The notes beneath the pieces are model-generated. The model was given only the letters and a program-made list of their open reading frames with translations. It had not been told where the DNA came from and did not search any database. Below are positions 6,609 through 16,407 of a DNA stretch of 45,243 bases, piece after piece (position 1 is the first letter of the stretch; every line of letters begins with the position of its first letter). Source of the DNA: an uncultured bacterium (GTDB lineage Bacteria > JAAXHH01); NCBI GenBank assembly GCA_913051705.1, contig CAJXCW010000009.1, positions 1 to 45,243 on the forward strand, in the 5' to 3' direction. The position numbers and the translations under genes were made by a program.

Positions 6609-7748
6609 TCACCTCACCGCCACCCGGTGTTTCTCAAAATAATCCCGGTCCCATTCGGCGCCCCAGCCGGGTGTGTCGGGCGGAGTGATATGGCCCTCAT
6701 GGGGCAGGGGCGGATTGGTGAGGCCTATGGTTTTACCTTTTTCATCGCGTGAACCGCCCGGGAAATATTCGTAATAGCTTGTATTTTGAATAGCACACAC
6801 CAGATGGGCGTGGACCAGGCCGAAGAGGCCTCCTGGACCGTTTAACTCGATGGTGGTCCCATGCATCTCCGTCATGTGGGCGAGCTTGAGCAATGGGGTA
6901 ACCCCGTGACGGGCGTTACCGCGCAGCAGATCGGTGGCGCCGCTCCGAACCCATTGGGCGCAGAGGCTATGATCATGCATCAACGACTCAGCCGCCAGAA
7001 CAGGTATATCAAGCAGGTTGCACAGCCGCTGCAGTTCTTGCTGACTTCGGTCCGGCAGCGGTTCTTCAAGCCAGCTTACCCCCAGATCACCCATCGCTCG
7101 GCCGACTCGCAGCGCCTCTTCAAACGTGTAATCGGATCCAACGGCATCATGCAGCAGATCAACTTCATCTCCCACGGTCTCGCGTACCGCCGTGCACCAA
7201 TCGATGTTGACTTCCGCCGTCTCCGAGAAATGATCTTTTATCGCTGAAAACCCCAGTGAAAGCGCCTCTTGTGCATCATCCACTACGGCATCTCTGGTGT
7301 TTCCTCTGATGTTATAGTACGCAGGGCAGGATGCCCGTGCACGGCCGAGCAACGCGTAAACCGGTAATCCGGTGGCCTTGCCGGCAATGTCCCACAGACA
7401 ATTATCGAACGCCCCGAACCATCCGGGACGGGTGAACATAAACCGGGTGGCCGCGTCCAGTTTATGGTTCAATCGCTCCCGGTCGAACGGATCTTCGCCG
7501 ATCGTCAGGATACGCAAATGATCCAGATCATCTGGTCGCATGGTCGTATACCGGGCATCACCGACGGTACAGATTCCTTCGATCCCGTCACTTGTGCCCA
7601 CGTGCAACACATGCACTTCTTCCGTCACCGCCCCATCTCGGGTCGCCTGCCACCGGGTGCGTCGCCCATACGGCACTTCTTCCAGAATCAACCTCGGCGT
7701 ATTGCCCGGCAGTTCAAAAATGGATAGGGTGATAGACTCGATCGTCAT
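6609..7748 (-). CDS. Enolase superfamily (mandelate racemase/muconate lactonizing enzyme type)
   Basis: 379-residue TIM-barrel enzyme with an N-terminal capping domain. Mg2+ ligands of the superfamily are visible: D201 in LLHDAVGSD, E228/E229 in WLEEPL and E254 in LAAES. K171 (SAIKDH) and H281 are candidate acid/base residues. Such enzymes abstract a proton alpha to a carboxylate, usually racemising or dehydrating acid sugars. I start at 7748 (MTIESITL); an upstream ATG at 7793 would overlap the dehydrogenase gene and add residues unlike the family. It follows the D-2-hydroxyacid dehydrogenase by 26 nt on the same strand, so the pair may process one acid-sugar substrate. Exact activity not assignable. 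Confidence 0.88.
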   Translation of the reverse strand: MTIESITLSIFELPGNTPRLILEEVPYGRRTRWQATRDGAVTEEVHVLHVGTSDGIEGICTVGDARYTTMRPDDLDHLRILTIGEDPFDRERLNHKLDAATRFMFTRPGWFGAFDNCLWDIAGKATGLPVYALLGRARASCPAYYNIRGNTRDAVVDDAQEALSLGFSAIKDHFSETAEVNIDWCTAVRETVGDEVDLLHDAVGSDYTFEEALRVGRAMGDLGVSWLEEPLPDRSQQELQRLCNLLDIPVLAAESLMHDHSLCAQWVRSGATDLLRGNARHGVTPLLKLAHMTEMHGTTIELNGPGGLFGLVHAHLVCAIQNTSYYEYFPGGSRDEKGKTIGLTNPPLPHEGHITPPDTPGWGAEWDRDYFEKHRVAVR

Positions 7749-7774
7749 AGTGTGTACTCTGTACTCATCATGCC

Positions 7775-8788
7775 TTATCCAGGCATCCCCCATTTTTCAG
7801 CAGCCAGCGGTTTAACGGCCGGATTGACCAGACCGTCTTCCGGCCACCGGCCGCTGAGGATGTCGACAAGTTGCCCGCCGGCCTTTTTATGACGTTCTAC
7901 GGAACCCCGTTCCGATGAAGAGGCATAATGTGGCGTCAGGGTAACCTGGTCCATCTTTAATAACGGATTGTCAGGGGCCGGTGGTTCCTTTTCCAGCACA
8001 TCCAGCCCGGCGCCGGCGATCCAACCTTCCTGCAATGCTTTGATCAAGGCGGCCTCATCCACGACCGGACCACGACCGGTATTGATGAAATGGGCGGAAG
8101 ATTTCATATGCCTGAAATCCTGTTCGCCGATCAGATGGTACGTGCCTGTGGTCAAGGGGGCATGGCAGGAGACAAAATCGGATTCTTTGAACAGCGTCTC
8201 CTGGTCCACCATGGTGACACCGTATGCGTCCGCGATATCCTGAGAAACAAAAGGATCGAAGGCCAGGATATTAAATTCAAATCCGGCGGCTATCTTCGCC
8301 ATGGCCCGTCCGATATTGCCGAAAGAAACCAGGCCGAGTGTCTGGCCGTACAGATGCTGAATGGTGCCCCGTTTAATCGAACCATCCCGGGTCAGCATGG
8401 CCTTGTTGATAGGCAGCAACTGGCGCGCCTGGGCCAGCAGCAACATCATGGCCTGATGGGCGACTTCCCGTTCGAACACACCGATGATATTATACACGAT
8501 GATACCACGCTCTGTCGCCGCGTCCACATCGACGAAATCAACGCCGATACCGCCGGAGCCGATGACCCGGACACGCTCAGGAAGGGCTTCAACAATGTGC
8601 CGGGGATACGACACGCCGCCGCCCTGGGTGACGCCATCTACATCCTGGATGGCCTCAAAGAGCTCTTCATCTGTTCTGTACGATCGTAATTTCAGTTCTG
8701 CATCGACTGTTTTGAGAAGATCCATGATGATTTGATTAAACCCGGGGTGGTCAGGGTCACCAGATCCGAGTATGGTAAAGCGAGGCAT
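7775..8788 (-). CDS. D-isomer-specific 2-hydroxyacid dehydrogenase
   Basis: 337-residue NAD-dependent dehydrogenase of the D-3-phosphoglycerate/D-lactate dehydrogenase family. The nucleotide-binding segment reads GLVSFGNIGRAMA (152-164, second glycine of the usual motif replaced by Ser). Catalytic R239 lies in NTGRGPVVDE, Glu in LDVLEKEP, and H287 in LTPHYAS. It would interconvert a 2-keto acid and a D-2-hydroxy acid in the cytosol. The start at 8788 is chosen because AAAGGAG stands at proper distance; a further in-frame ATG at 8809 lies upstream of that site. Likely cotranscribed with the enolase-superfamily gene downstream. Confidence 0.9.
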   Translation of the reverse strand: MPRFTILGSGDPDHPGFNQIIMDLLKTVDAELKLRSYRTDEELFEAIQDVDGVTQGGGVSYPRHIVEALPERVRVIGSGGIGVDFVDVDAATERGIIVYNIIGVFEREVAHQAMMLLLAQARQLLPINKAMLTRDGSIKRGTIQHLYGQTLGLVSFGNIGRAMAKIAAGFEFNILAFDPFVSQDIADAYGVTMVDQETLFKESDFVSCHAPLTTGTYHLIGEQDFRHMKSSAHFINTGRGPVVDEAALIKALQEGWIAGAGLDVLEKEPPAPDNPLLKMDQVTLTPHYASSSERGSVERHKKAGGQLVDILSGRWPEDGLVNPAVKPLAAEKWGMPG

Positions 8789-8888
8789 GCGGGCTCCTTT
8801 TGTAAACATTTCCGATGGATGGTTCCCTTCAGGAACGCATCGAGTACTTCGTGGTTGCGGATTTTGGATTACGGATCAGGAAAAAACC

Positions 8889-8917
8889 TTGCCAATTGAT
8901 ATCATAAAACGTAGGAT
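8889..8917 (+). promoter_or_regulatory. Possible promoter for the M19 dipeptidase
   Basis: TTGCCA (8889-8894), 17-nt spacer, TAGGAT (8912-8917), about 95 nt upstream of the gene start in an AT-rich divergent region. Found by eye; other -10-like sequences occur nearby. Confidence 0.35.
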
Positions 8918-9010
8918 TTATCATCAGCATTTCGAATTGAAGATATATAAAAAAATCGGTGATAGCAACCTGCAATATTGAGGGTTGGTATAAAACTTTG
9001 GAGGTATTCT

Positions 9011-10285
9011 ATGTTTCGGATTCTATTGTTTTTATTGGGTAGTATGATCATAACCGGCTCTATAGCATGCGCGCCTGCTGAAGAGCCGTTGCCGGATGAC
9101 CCTGTGGAGCGGGCAAGGGCGTTACACAAGCTGGTGCCGTTGACAGATGGGCACAACGATTTGCCGTGGCAGTATCGCAACGACGCTGACCGGGATGTCT
9201 GGGCCCGGGATATCAGTCAGTCGCAACCTGAGTGGCATACCGATATCCCGCGACTTCGGGAAGGACAACTCGGCGCCCAGTTCTGGTCCGTCTATGTACC
9301 GGCGTCCATGCAGGGTAAAGGAGCGGTTCGGGCGACCATGGAAGAAATCGATATCGTATATCAGCTTCTTCAACGTTATCCTGACACCTTCCAATTAACC
9401 CTGACAGCTGATGAGGTCGAAGCCGCATTTAAGGAGGGGAAGATCGCCTCCATGATCGGGATCGAGGGTGGTCATTCGATCGACTCGTCTATGGGTGCCC
9501 TGCGCATGTTCCACAAGCTCGGCGCAGGCTATATGACCCTGACACACGGTACCAATGTCCCATGGGCAGACGCCTCGACCGATACCGCGCAAGCGGACGG
9601 CCTGACCAAATTCGGTGAAGAGGTCGTTCGGGAAATGAACCGGCTCGGGATGCTGGTAGACCTGTCTCACGTAGCTCCCGCAACGATGCACGATGCGCTG
9701 GATGTCAGCGAGGCGCCCATTATTTTCAGTCATTCTTCATCTCGGGCGAAGTGTGACCACGTGCGTAACGTGCCGGATGAGGTCCTCAAACGCCTTTCTC
9801 AAAACGGTGGGGTGATCATGGCCACCTTTGTCACTTCGTTTATCTCCGAAGAGGTTCGCCAGCACGACATCCAACGGGGTGAGGAAGCAGACCGTCTACG
9901 GGCTATGCGCGGCAGTACGGAGGAATCTGTACAGACCGGTCTCGCTGCATGGATTGAAACGCATCCTACGCCGAAGGCCACCCTGGCTCAGGTAGCCGAT
10001 CATATCGATCATATCCGACAGACAGCCGGTATCGATCATATTGGCATCGGTGGGGATTTCGATGGCATTACCAGCGTGCCGGTAGGTCTGGAAGACGTCT
10101 CCACCTACCCCATGTTAACGGCGGAGTTAATCCGTCGCGGATACAGTGATGAAGATGTCATGAAAATCCTGGGCAACAATATCCTTCGGGTCATGCGTAA
10201 GGCAGAAGAAGTAGCCGCCCGTTTACAGAAGGAACGGAATCCTTCGAGCGCACGAATTGAGGTGCTGGACGGAGGAGAGGAGTAG
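9011..10285 (+). CDS. Membrane dipeptidase (M19) lipoprotein
   Basis: 424-residue zinc dipeptidase of the renal-dipeptidase family, which cleaves dipeptides including D-amino-acid forms. A lipoprotein signal peptide ends in GSIAC (C20), so it is membrane anchored, probably facing the periplasm. Metal ligands of the family are all present: H48 and D50 in DGHNDLPW, E152 in GIEGGHS, H220 in DLSHVA and H241 in FSHSSSRA. The start at 9011 follows TTGGAGG at ideal distance; a TTG at 8978 in the same frame would push the signal peptide inward and is rejected. It is the first plus-strand gene after the minus-strand cluster. Confidence 0.93.
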   Translation: MFRILLFLLGSMIITGSIACAPAEEPLPDDPVERARALHKLVPLTDGHNDLPWQYRNDADRDVWARDISQSQPEWHTDIPRLREGQLGAQFWSVYVPASMQGKGAVRATMEEIDIVYQLLQRYPDTFQLTLTADEVEAAFKEGKIASMIGIEGGHSIDSSMGALRMFHKLGAGYMTLTHGTNVPWADASTDTAQADGLTKFGEEVVREMNRLGMLVDLSHVAPATMHDALDVSEAPIIFSHSSSRAKCDHVRNVPDEVLKRLSQNGGVIMATFVTSFISEEVRQHDIQRGEEADRLRAMRGSTEESVQTGLAAWIETHPTPKATLAQVADHIDHIRQTAGIDHIGIGGDFDGITSVPVGLEDVSTYPMLTAELIRRGYSDEDVMKILGNNILRVMRKAEEVAARLQKERNPSSARIEVLDGGEE

Positions 10286-10290
10286 AGCAT

Positions 10291-10354
10291 TTGGTGATTG
10301 GTGATTGGTGATTGAAAGGTCAAAACCAATCACCAATCACCAATCACCAATCAC
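10291..10354. repeat. Tandem GGTGATT array with inverted copy (24-bp perfect hairpin)
   Basis: Left arm: three GGTGATT heptamers (10291-10314). Right arm: four AATCACC heptamers (10326-10354). The 24 nt of the left arm pair exactly with the right arm. It begins 5 nt after the dipeptidase stop and ends 8 nt before the larB ATG, so it occupies nearly all of the intergenic space and leaves no Shine-Dalgarno for larB. Confidence 0.95.
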
Positions 10355-10362
10355 AATTTTCT

Positions 10363-11109
<747 letters not shown>

Positions 11110-11159
11110 GCAAGTTGCGATGGACAATATGTATATTTGCCCATTGAATCCTAAAAACT

Positions 11160-12299
11160 ATGTTGGCTTACTGTGATCATCTTTCCGGTTTAACCGGATG
11201 TTTACTGCTGGGGGCGTTGATAGATGCCGGGGCGGACCGGACCGTTATAGAGACCGGACTATCTGAGCATGCCGGTCTGGACCTTACGATTACCTCGCAT
11301 CGTCACCGTGTTGCGGAAGTAGACGCTGTTTGTGCATCGATAAAGGGGGCCGGGGGTTCTACGCTTTCGACATTCAAGGACGCCCTGACGATAGGCCGTG
11401 CGGCGCCCGGTCAGACGCGTATGGCGGAGGTGCTTGGTCGGCTGGGAGAAGCGGGCGGACAGATATACGGGGTCGCCCCTGAAGAGCTGACGCTCGACCA
11501 GGTGGGTGGTCCGGAGACGGTGTTTGAAATCATGGCTGTCTGCACCGCGCTGGACCACTTGCATATCACGCAACTTTTCCATACTACGATCCCGCTCACA
11601 GGAGGACTGGCACGGACCACTCCGCTCATGGCGGCCTTGCTCCGGAATATCCGCATACATATGGTTGATCAGGCTCCGATGGACCTCGCCGGAACGGCGC
11701 TCTTGACGACGCTTTCATCATCTGGTGAAGCACCGGCGTTCACACTCCATGAAATCGGATATGGTGGTCATCCGGGAGAAGACACCTCATCATCCGCCCT
11801 GCTTCGATTATGTATCGGTGAAACAGATACAAACGGATCGGATGATTCAGATTCTATCCAGGTCATCGAAACACAGATAGATGATATGAATCCGCAGTAC
11901 TACGGTTACCTGGTCGACCGGTTACTGGATGCCGGGGCGCTGGATGCTTTTCTTACGCCGGTCATTATGAAAAAAGGCCGACCGGGAACCTTGCTTACGG
12001 TTCTGGCCGGCAGGGATCATCTGAAAGATATAACCGCCCTTATCCTTCGTGAAACCACCACGATAGGGGTAAGAACCTATCCCGCCAAACGCCATATTCT
12101 GCCCAGACGCATCGTGGCGGTCGATACCGCTTATGGCGCCATTCGAATTAAAATCGTTCGTCACGGCGATCGCCGGCGTTATACGCCGGAATTCGATGAC
12201 TGCGTTCATGCCGCTCAGGGCGCCGGCGTGCCGCTTACCGACGTGTATGCTGCCGTCCATGCCGCGGCAGAACATATTGATCTGGACAGCCTCCTGTGA
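11160..12299 (+). CDS. larC: Nickel insertion protein LarC (DUF111)
   Basis: 379 residues matching LarC, the CTP-dependent cyclometallase that inserts nickel into the pincer cofactor. Landmarks are the glycine-rich start LSGLTGCLLLGALIDAG, a central histidine-rich GYGGHPGED, and ETQIDDMNPQYYGYL with IMKKGRPGTLL, which is the conserved C-terminal core. The N-terminal loop normally reads SGDM; here it is TGCL, so one otherwise conserved acidic residue is lost, which may mean altered metal handling. It overlaps the next gene by GTGA (12296-12299), implying translational coupling with the ECF ATPase. It sits directly behind larB, as is usual. Confidence 0.88.
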   Translation: MLAYCDHLSGLTGCLLLGALIDAGADRTVIETGLSEHAGLDLTITSHRHRVAEVDAVCASIKGAGGSTLSTFKDALTIGRAAPGQTRMAEVLGRLGEAGGQIYGVAPEELTLDQVGGPETVFEIMAVCTALDHLHITQLFHTTIPLTGGLARTTPLMAALLRNIRIHMVDQAPMDLAGTALLTTLSSSGEAPAFTLHEIGYGGHPGEDTSSSALLRLCIGETDTNGSDDSDSIQVIETQIDDMNPQYYGYLVDRLLDAGALDAFLTPVIMKKGRPGTLLTVLAGRDHLKDITALILRETTTIGVRTYPAKRHILPRRIVAVDTAYGAIRIKIVRHGDRRRYTPEFDDCVHAAQGAGVPLTDVYAAVHAAAEHIDLDSLL

Positions 12300-14038
12300 T
12301 TGTCGTCGAAGATGTCCATTACCAGTATACCACCGGCGACAAGACCTCTCCCGCGCTGAACGGTATTTCTTTAACGATAACAGAGGCGGACTGCCTGGGC
12401 ATTATCGGCCCCAATGGTTCCGGCAAGAGTACCCTGGCGCGCTGCCTGAATGGCCTGATCCACCCGACGGACGGACGGGTAATGATCAACGGCCTGGATA
12501 CGTCCGATCCCACGCACAGCTGGGAGATCTACCGCCAGGTCGGTATGATTTTTCAGAATCCGGATAATCAGCTCATCAGTACTACGGTAGAACGGGAACT
12601 GGCCTTTGGTCTGGAAAATATTGGCCTGCCCACCCGTGAGATTCATGAACGCGTCGAATGGGCGTTAGATCGATTCCATCTGATAGAATACCGTCTGTAT
12701 CCGCCACATCGATTGTCCGGGGGAGAGAAGCAGCGTCTCGCCATTGCTGCTGTGGTGGCTATGCATCCCCGGTATCTGGTATGTGATGAGCCGACCGCCT
12801 TGCTTGATCCCACCACCCGGTCTGAAATCATGTCTCTTATCCTGTCCTTGAGACATGAATATCAGATGGGGATCGTATATATTACGCAATATCCTGAAGA
12901 AGCGGTTATGATGGACCATACCATTTTAATGGCGGAAGGACGTATTGTGGTTGATGCCGAACCGGCCATCGTATTTGGAGATGCGGAAAGACTGGCACGT
13001 TATGGCCTGGATGCGCCCCTTGCCATACGCCTGGCCAAAGCGCTTCGAACCCGTCAACTTGATGTTCCCGATGACATCGTTTTAACGGAGACTCTGATCG
13101 ATCATATCAGCCAATGGACACCTGTGGACAAAGCGCCCGATATCAGGGAACCGACGATGCCGGTCATAAACGATACCAAGGAACCGGTGGTCGAATTTCA
13201 GGATATTACGTATACCTATTCACCGGACACCATACTTGCTGCGCCTGCCCTTCGCGGCGTGTCTGTACGCATATATCCCGGTGAATGTGTGGCCCTGATT
13301 GGACCTAACGGTTCCGGGAAATCCACTTTCATTCAGCACATTAACCGTCTTCTGACCCCGGCGTCCGGGACGGTGCATATCAACGGAATGGATTTATCTG
13401 ATCCGGCCATTGATTTACGCCATATCCGGCAACAGGTGGGGTTGATCTTCCAGTTTCCGGAAGCCCAGTTGTTTGAAGACCGTGTCTTCGATGATGTCGC
13501 CTTTGGTCCGAGAAATATGGGCGTACCGGAAGACGTGATCTCCGAGCGGGTGCATCAGGCTCTGGTGCAGGTACATCTTGATCCGGAGCGTTTTGCAGAC
13601 CGGCATCCCTTTTCCCTGAGCGGCGGTGAAAAGCGCCGGGCAGCTATTGCCGGCATCCTGGCGATGGAGCCTGACATTCTCGCCCTTGACGAGCCGACGG
13701 CCGGTCTTGATCCAGAGGGTATCCGGCAGATTGAAACGATATTCAGAACGTATCGTGATACAGGCGCCACTCTTTTATTGATCTCACATGACATGGATCT
13801 GGTTGCCCGGCTGGCAGACCGGGTTATCGTTATGAAAGATGGCCAAATCATTGCAGATGATGTCCCCCATCGTCTCTTTACAGATGATATACATATAGAA
13901 AATTGGTCTCTTGAAAGGCCGATTTTGTGCCATCTATTGGCTGCTGTTCGTTCGTCAGGCATACCGGTCTCAGCCGGCTTTTTTGATGTGGAAGAAGCGG
14001 CGGACATGATTCGAAGATCTGTGACGGATGGTGTATAA
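12296..14038 (+). CDS. Fused double ABC ATPase of an energy-coupling-factor (ECF) transporter
   Basis: 580 residues with two complete CbiO/EcfA-type ATPases in one chain. Domain 1 (about 1-235) has Walker A GPNGSGKST near 37-45, Q-loop GMIFQNPDNQL, signature LSGGEKQ near 141 and Walker B CDEPTALLDP near 163. Domain 2 (about 290-530) has GPNGSGKST near 336, FQFPEAQLFED, LSGGEKR near 440 and LALDEPTAGLDP near 464. ECF modules power vitamin or metal-ion uptake with EcfT and an S component, neither of which is in the window. The coupled start behind larC (4-nt overlap, GTG) suggests nickel or cobalt as cargo, as lar operons elsewhere include a Ni transporter. Cargo is inference; ATPase identity is firm. 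Confidence 0.92.
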   Translation: MIVVEDVHYQYTTGDKTSPALNGISLTITEADCLGIIGPNGSGKSTLARCLNGLIHPTDGRVMINGLDTSDPTHSWEIYRQVGMIFQNPDNQLISTTVERELAFGLENIGLPTREIHERVEWALDRFHLIEYRLYPPHRLSGGEKQRLAIAAVVAMHPRYLVCDEPTALLDPTTRSEIMSLILSLRHEYQMGIVYITQYPEEAVMMDHTILMAEGRIVVDAEPAIVFGDAERLARYGLDAPLAIRLAKALRTRQLDVPDDIVLTETLIDHISQWTPVDKAPDIREPTMPVINDTKEPVVEFQDITYTYSPDTILAAPALRGVSVRIYPGECVALIGPNGSGKSTFIQHINRLLTPASGTVHINGMDLSDPAIDLRHIRQQVGLIFQFPEAQLFEDRVFDDVAFGPRNMGVPEDVISERVHQALVQVHLDPERFADRHPFSLSGGEKRRAAIAGILAMEPDILALDEPTAGLDPEGIRQIETIFRTYRDTGATLLLISHDMDLVARLADRVIVMKDGQIIADDVPHRLFTDDIHIENWSLERPILCHLLAAVRSSGIPVSAGFFDVEEAADMIRRSVTDGV

Positions 14039-14062
14039 AATATGGAAGTGAGGACCAAATTC

Positions 14063-14956
14063 ATGCTCGTTGATATGCATACTAACTTGATGTGGTATCC
14101 GGACCATATGTCGGATGAATTTGTAGAATTTGCCTATGCGGCGAAGAAGGCTAAGATGCGATTGTCGCCGGATGTCTATTACACAGCCCATGAAAATGAA
14201 TATAAGAATGCGTTTGATTCTACGCCGGAAGCGTTGCTGGAAGCCACCGAACATTGTGATAAGGTGATTGTCTTCGGATTGAAAGCGCCGCACTGCGGTG
14301 TCAACGTCCCTCAGGAGCTGGTTGCTGAATTTGTGCGTCGGCATCAGACCCGGTTTGTCGGCTGGTGTTCTGTTGATCCGAATGATGAGGATTGTGTCGA
14401 ACAGTTGGAATACAATGTAAAGGAGCTGGGCTTGCGCGGTTTGAAGGTGGCCCCGATTTATCAGAACTTTGATCCTCAGGACCCTAAGCACCTGCCCTTG
14501 TTTAAAAGGGCGGAAGCATTAGATATACCTACGATCTGGCACCAGGGAACCTCCTTCGTACGGCCCGGTCCGCTCAAATGGGCGAATCCGATCCAGCTTG
14601 AAGACATCGCGCTCGCCTGTCCCGACCTCCGGATGATGATCGCCCACATGGGGCATCCCTGGGAAGATGAGTGTGTGGTGTTGATCCGTAAACATCCGAA
14701 TCTGTATGCCAATATATCGGCTTTACACTATCGACCACTGCGGCATTATATGGCGTTTATGTCGGCTATGGAATATGGGGTGGAACATAAACTTATCTTC
14801 GGGTCCGACTTCCCATCGGCTACACCGGACCAGGTTATTTCCGGCCAATGGAAGGTCAATGATATCGTTGAGGGCACGAATCTACCGAAGTTTCCAGAAG
14901 AGGCGATTCATAACATCATCTATGAAAACTGGAAACAGTTTATACAGTTTGAGTAA
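14063..14956 (+). CDS. Amidohydrolase-2 family TIM-barrel protein
   Basis: 297-residue metal-dependent hydrolase/decarboxylase fold. Ligand motifs of the family are DMHTNLMW at the N terminus, IWHQGTS mid-barrel, MIAHMGHPW, and IFGSDFPSATP near the end. The first motif is usually HxH; here the second His is Asn (HTN), so the binuclear site is altered, as in single-metal members. Two starts are possible: ATG 14042, three bases after the ECF stop, or ATG 14063, preceded by GAGG at good spacing; I prefer 14063. It is cotranscribed with the larBC-ECF group by position, though a link in function is not evident. Its stop is only 6 nt from the convergent pal gene stop. Confidence 0.82.
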   Translation: MLVDMHTNLMWYPDHMSDEFVEFAYAAKKAKMRLSPDVYYTAHENEYKNAFDSTPEALLEATEHCDKVIVFGLKAPHCGVNVPQELVAEFVRRHQTRFVGWCSVDPNDEDCVEQLEYNVKELGLRGLKVAPIYQNFDPQDPKHLPLFKRAEALDIPTIWHQGTSFVRPGPLKWANPIQLEDIALACPDLRMMIAHMGHPWEDECVVLIRKHPNLYANISALHYRPLRHYMAFMSAMEYGVEHKLIFGSDFPSATPDQVISGQWKVNDIVEGTNLPKFPEEAIHNIIYENWKQFIQFE

Positions 14957-14962
14957 GAAGAG

Positions 14963-15592
14963 CTACAGCTCGGTTCTTTTAAGCTCTACTCGTCTGTTTT
15001 TTGACCACGCCTGTTCATCATGTCCCATATCCGCCGGTTTTTCTTCACCATAGCTGATGATCTCGATACGGCTTTCGTCAAGACCGCCATCACCGAGGTA
15101 GCTTTTTACAGCCCCCGCCCGCCGTTCACCGAGCGCCAGGTTGTATTCAAGCGTGCCCCGTTCATCGCAATGGCCTTCAATGAGGATACGGTCTTCAGGC
15201 CTGAACTCACGTAATTTTTGCACATTTTCGTCTAGAGATAAGAACTGGTCGTCGCGGAATTTATACTCATCATAATCAAAATAGATGGTGCTGAGCAGTG
15301 CCATACGGCGGAGTTCTTCCGCCGATGCCTCTTGCCTCTGGGCCTCCCTATCCTCTACAAGCCGACGCTCAACCGACTGTCGACGACGGCGTTCTTCCGC
15401 CTGGCGGGCCAATTGTTCCGCCTCCTGTGCAGTCCGAATGGAATCTTCCTGTACTCTGTGTCGTCGCTGGGATTCTCTACGGGCGAGTTCTTCGAGGGTA
15501 ATCTCTTGAGGATTTATGCAGCCCGTGATCCAGACAGGTCCGATGATCATGATACTGAGCACAAGGATTGAAGCTATCGACCACCGCATCAT
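14963..15592 (-). CDS. pal: Peptidoglycan-associated lipoprotein Pal, copy 1
   Basis: 209-residue outer-membrane lipoprotein. Signal peptide with lipobox ITGC (C25), a highly charged coiled-coil stretch of about 70 residues (ELARRESQRRHR and similar), then an OmpA-like peptidoglycan-binding domain with YFDYDEYKF, EGHCDERGTLEYNLALGERRA and SYGEEKPAD. Pal ties the outer membrane to the wall as part of Tol-Pal. It is the second of two tandem copies downstream of tolQRAB-cpoB. It has its own GGAG and its own likely promoter beyond the terminator of copy 2, so it can be expressed separately. Confidence 0.9.
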   Translation of the reverse strand: MMRWSIASILVLSIMIIGPVWITGCINPQEITLEELARRESQRRHRVQEDSIRTAQEAEQLARQAEERRRRQSVERRLVEDREAQRQEASAEELRRMALLSTIYFDYDEYKFRDDQFLSLDENVQKLREFRPEDRILIEGHCDERGTLEYNLALGERRAGAVKSYLGDGGLDESRIEIISYGEEKPADMGHDEQAWSKNRRVELKRTEL

Positions 15593-15686
15593 GGACCGCT
15601 CCTTTCATGAAAAAACCGTGCAGGATACGTATACCGCTACGGCAAGAATCATAAGTGATGGTTTATCTAACATCCTACGATACATG

Positions 15687-15715
15687 AAAATACTACTGGA
15701 CTGCCCAATTAGCAA
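15687..15715 (-). promoter_or_regulatory. pal: Probable promoter of pal copy 1
   Basis: Minus strand: TTGCTA (complement of 15710-15715), 17-nt spacer, TATTTT (complement of 15687-15692). It lies between the terminator of pal copy 2 and the start of pal copy 1, where a new promoter is needed. Confidence 0.45.
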
Positions 15716-15730
15716 GTGTAATTATTTCAT

Positions 15731-15764
15731 AAAAAGGGGATGAGCAACACCTGCTCATCCCCTT
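15731..15764 (-). terminator. Rho-independent terminator of pal copy 2
   Basis: A 13-bp perfect stem (15734-15746 with 15752-15764, containing GGGGATGAGCA) and 5-nt loop, followed on the minus strand by TTTTT. It lies 25 nt past the stop of the upstream pal copy. It is the clearest terminator in the window. Confidence 0.9.
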
Positions 15765-15789
15765 CAAAGTGTTCGGTCTATCGAAAGCG

Positions 15790-16407
15790 TTATTTACGCT
15801 TGATTTCTGCACGCCGGTTCTTCGACCAGGCGTTTTCGTCGTGCCCCATAGACGCCGGTCGTTCTTCGCCGTAGCTGATCGTCTCAAGACGGGTTTCAGC
15901 TACCCCGCCATCAGTAAGAAAACTCTTCACAGTGCTGGCCCGCCGTTCACCGAGCGCCAGGTTGTATTCAACCGTGCCCCGTTCATCACAATGGCCTTCA
16001 ACGAGTACATTGTCTTCAGGCTGATATTCACGCAACTTACGGCCATTTTCATTCAGCGTAGCCATCTGATCTGCTCGTAATTCCGACTCATCATAATCGA
16101 AATAGATGCTGCTGAGCGTGGCCATACGACGGGCTTCTTCTACAGCGCGACGTTGGGCTTCTTCTGCCTCACGGCGACGGCGATCTTCCTCTTCGCGCAC
16201 GCGTTGTTCTTCCGCCTGAGCGGCCAGGCGGGTGGCTTCCTCTGCCGCGCGGACCGAATCCTCCTGTGCGCTGCGACGGCGTTCCGTTTCAATGGCGGCC
16301 AGTTCCGCCTGGGTGGGACCTTTAGGACCGGCACAGGCTCCGATAAAAAGTGGTGCCGAAATCAACCCGGCGAGGACTAAAATTGAAGCCCTGGACAATC
16401 GCTTCAT
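15790..16407 (-). CDS. pal: Peptidoglycan-associated lipoprotein Pal, copy 2
   Basis: 205 residues, same plan as the neighbouring copy: lipobox IGAC with C25, a charged coiled coil rich in EERR repeats, and an OmpA-like domain with YFDYDESEL, EGHCDERGTVEYNLALGERRAS and SYGEERPAS. It is closer to the tol genes, so it may be the original Pal. The start at 16407 has AAAGGAGA in front; a longer frame to 16461 is disfavoured because it buries the signal peptide. It ends in a strong terminator. Confidence 0.92.
   Translation of the reverse strand: MKRLSRASILVLAGLISAPLFIGACAGPKGPTQAELAAIETERRRSAQEDSVRAAEEATRLAAQAEEQRVREEEDRRRREAEEAQRRAVEEARRMATLSSIYFDYDESELRADQMATLNENGRKLREYQPEDNVLVEGHCDERGTVEYNLALGERRASTVKSFLTDGGVAETRLETISYGEERPASMGHDENAWSKNRRAEIKRK

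Noticed and set aside
8090-8689. Plus-strand open frame of 199 codons
   Set aside because: Antisense to the D-2-hydroxyacid dehydrogenase; codon pattern follows the real gene.
10291-10354. CRISPR-like array
   Set aside because: Units are 7 nt, contiguous and without spacers, followed by an inverted copy; no cas genes.
14957-14975. GAGCT-AC-AGCTC hairpin as a bidirectional terminator between the amidohydrolase and pal
   Set aside because: A 5-bp stem with a 2-nt loop is not stable enough and has no clear T-run.
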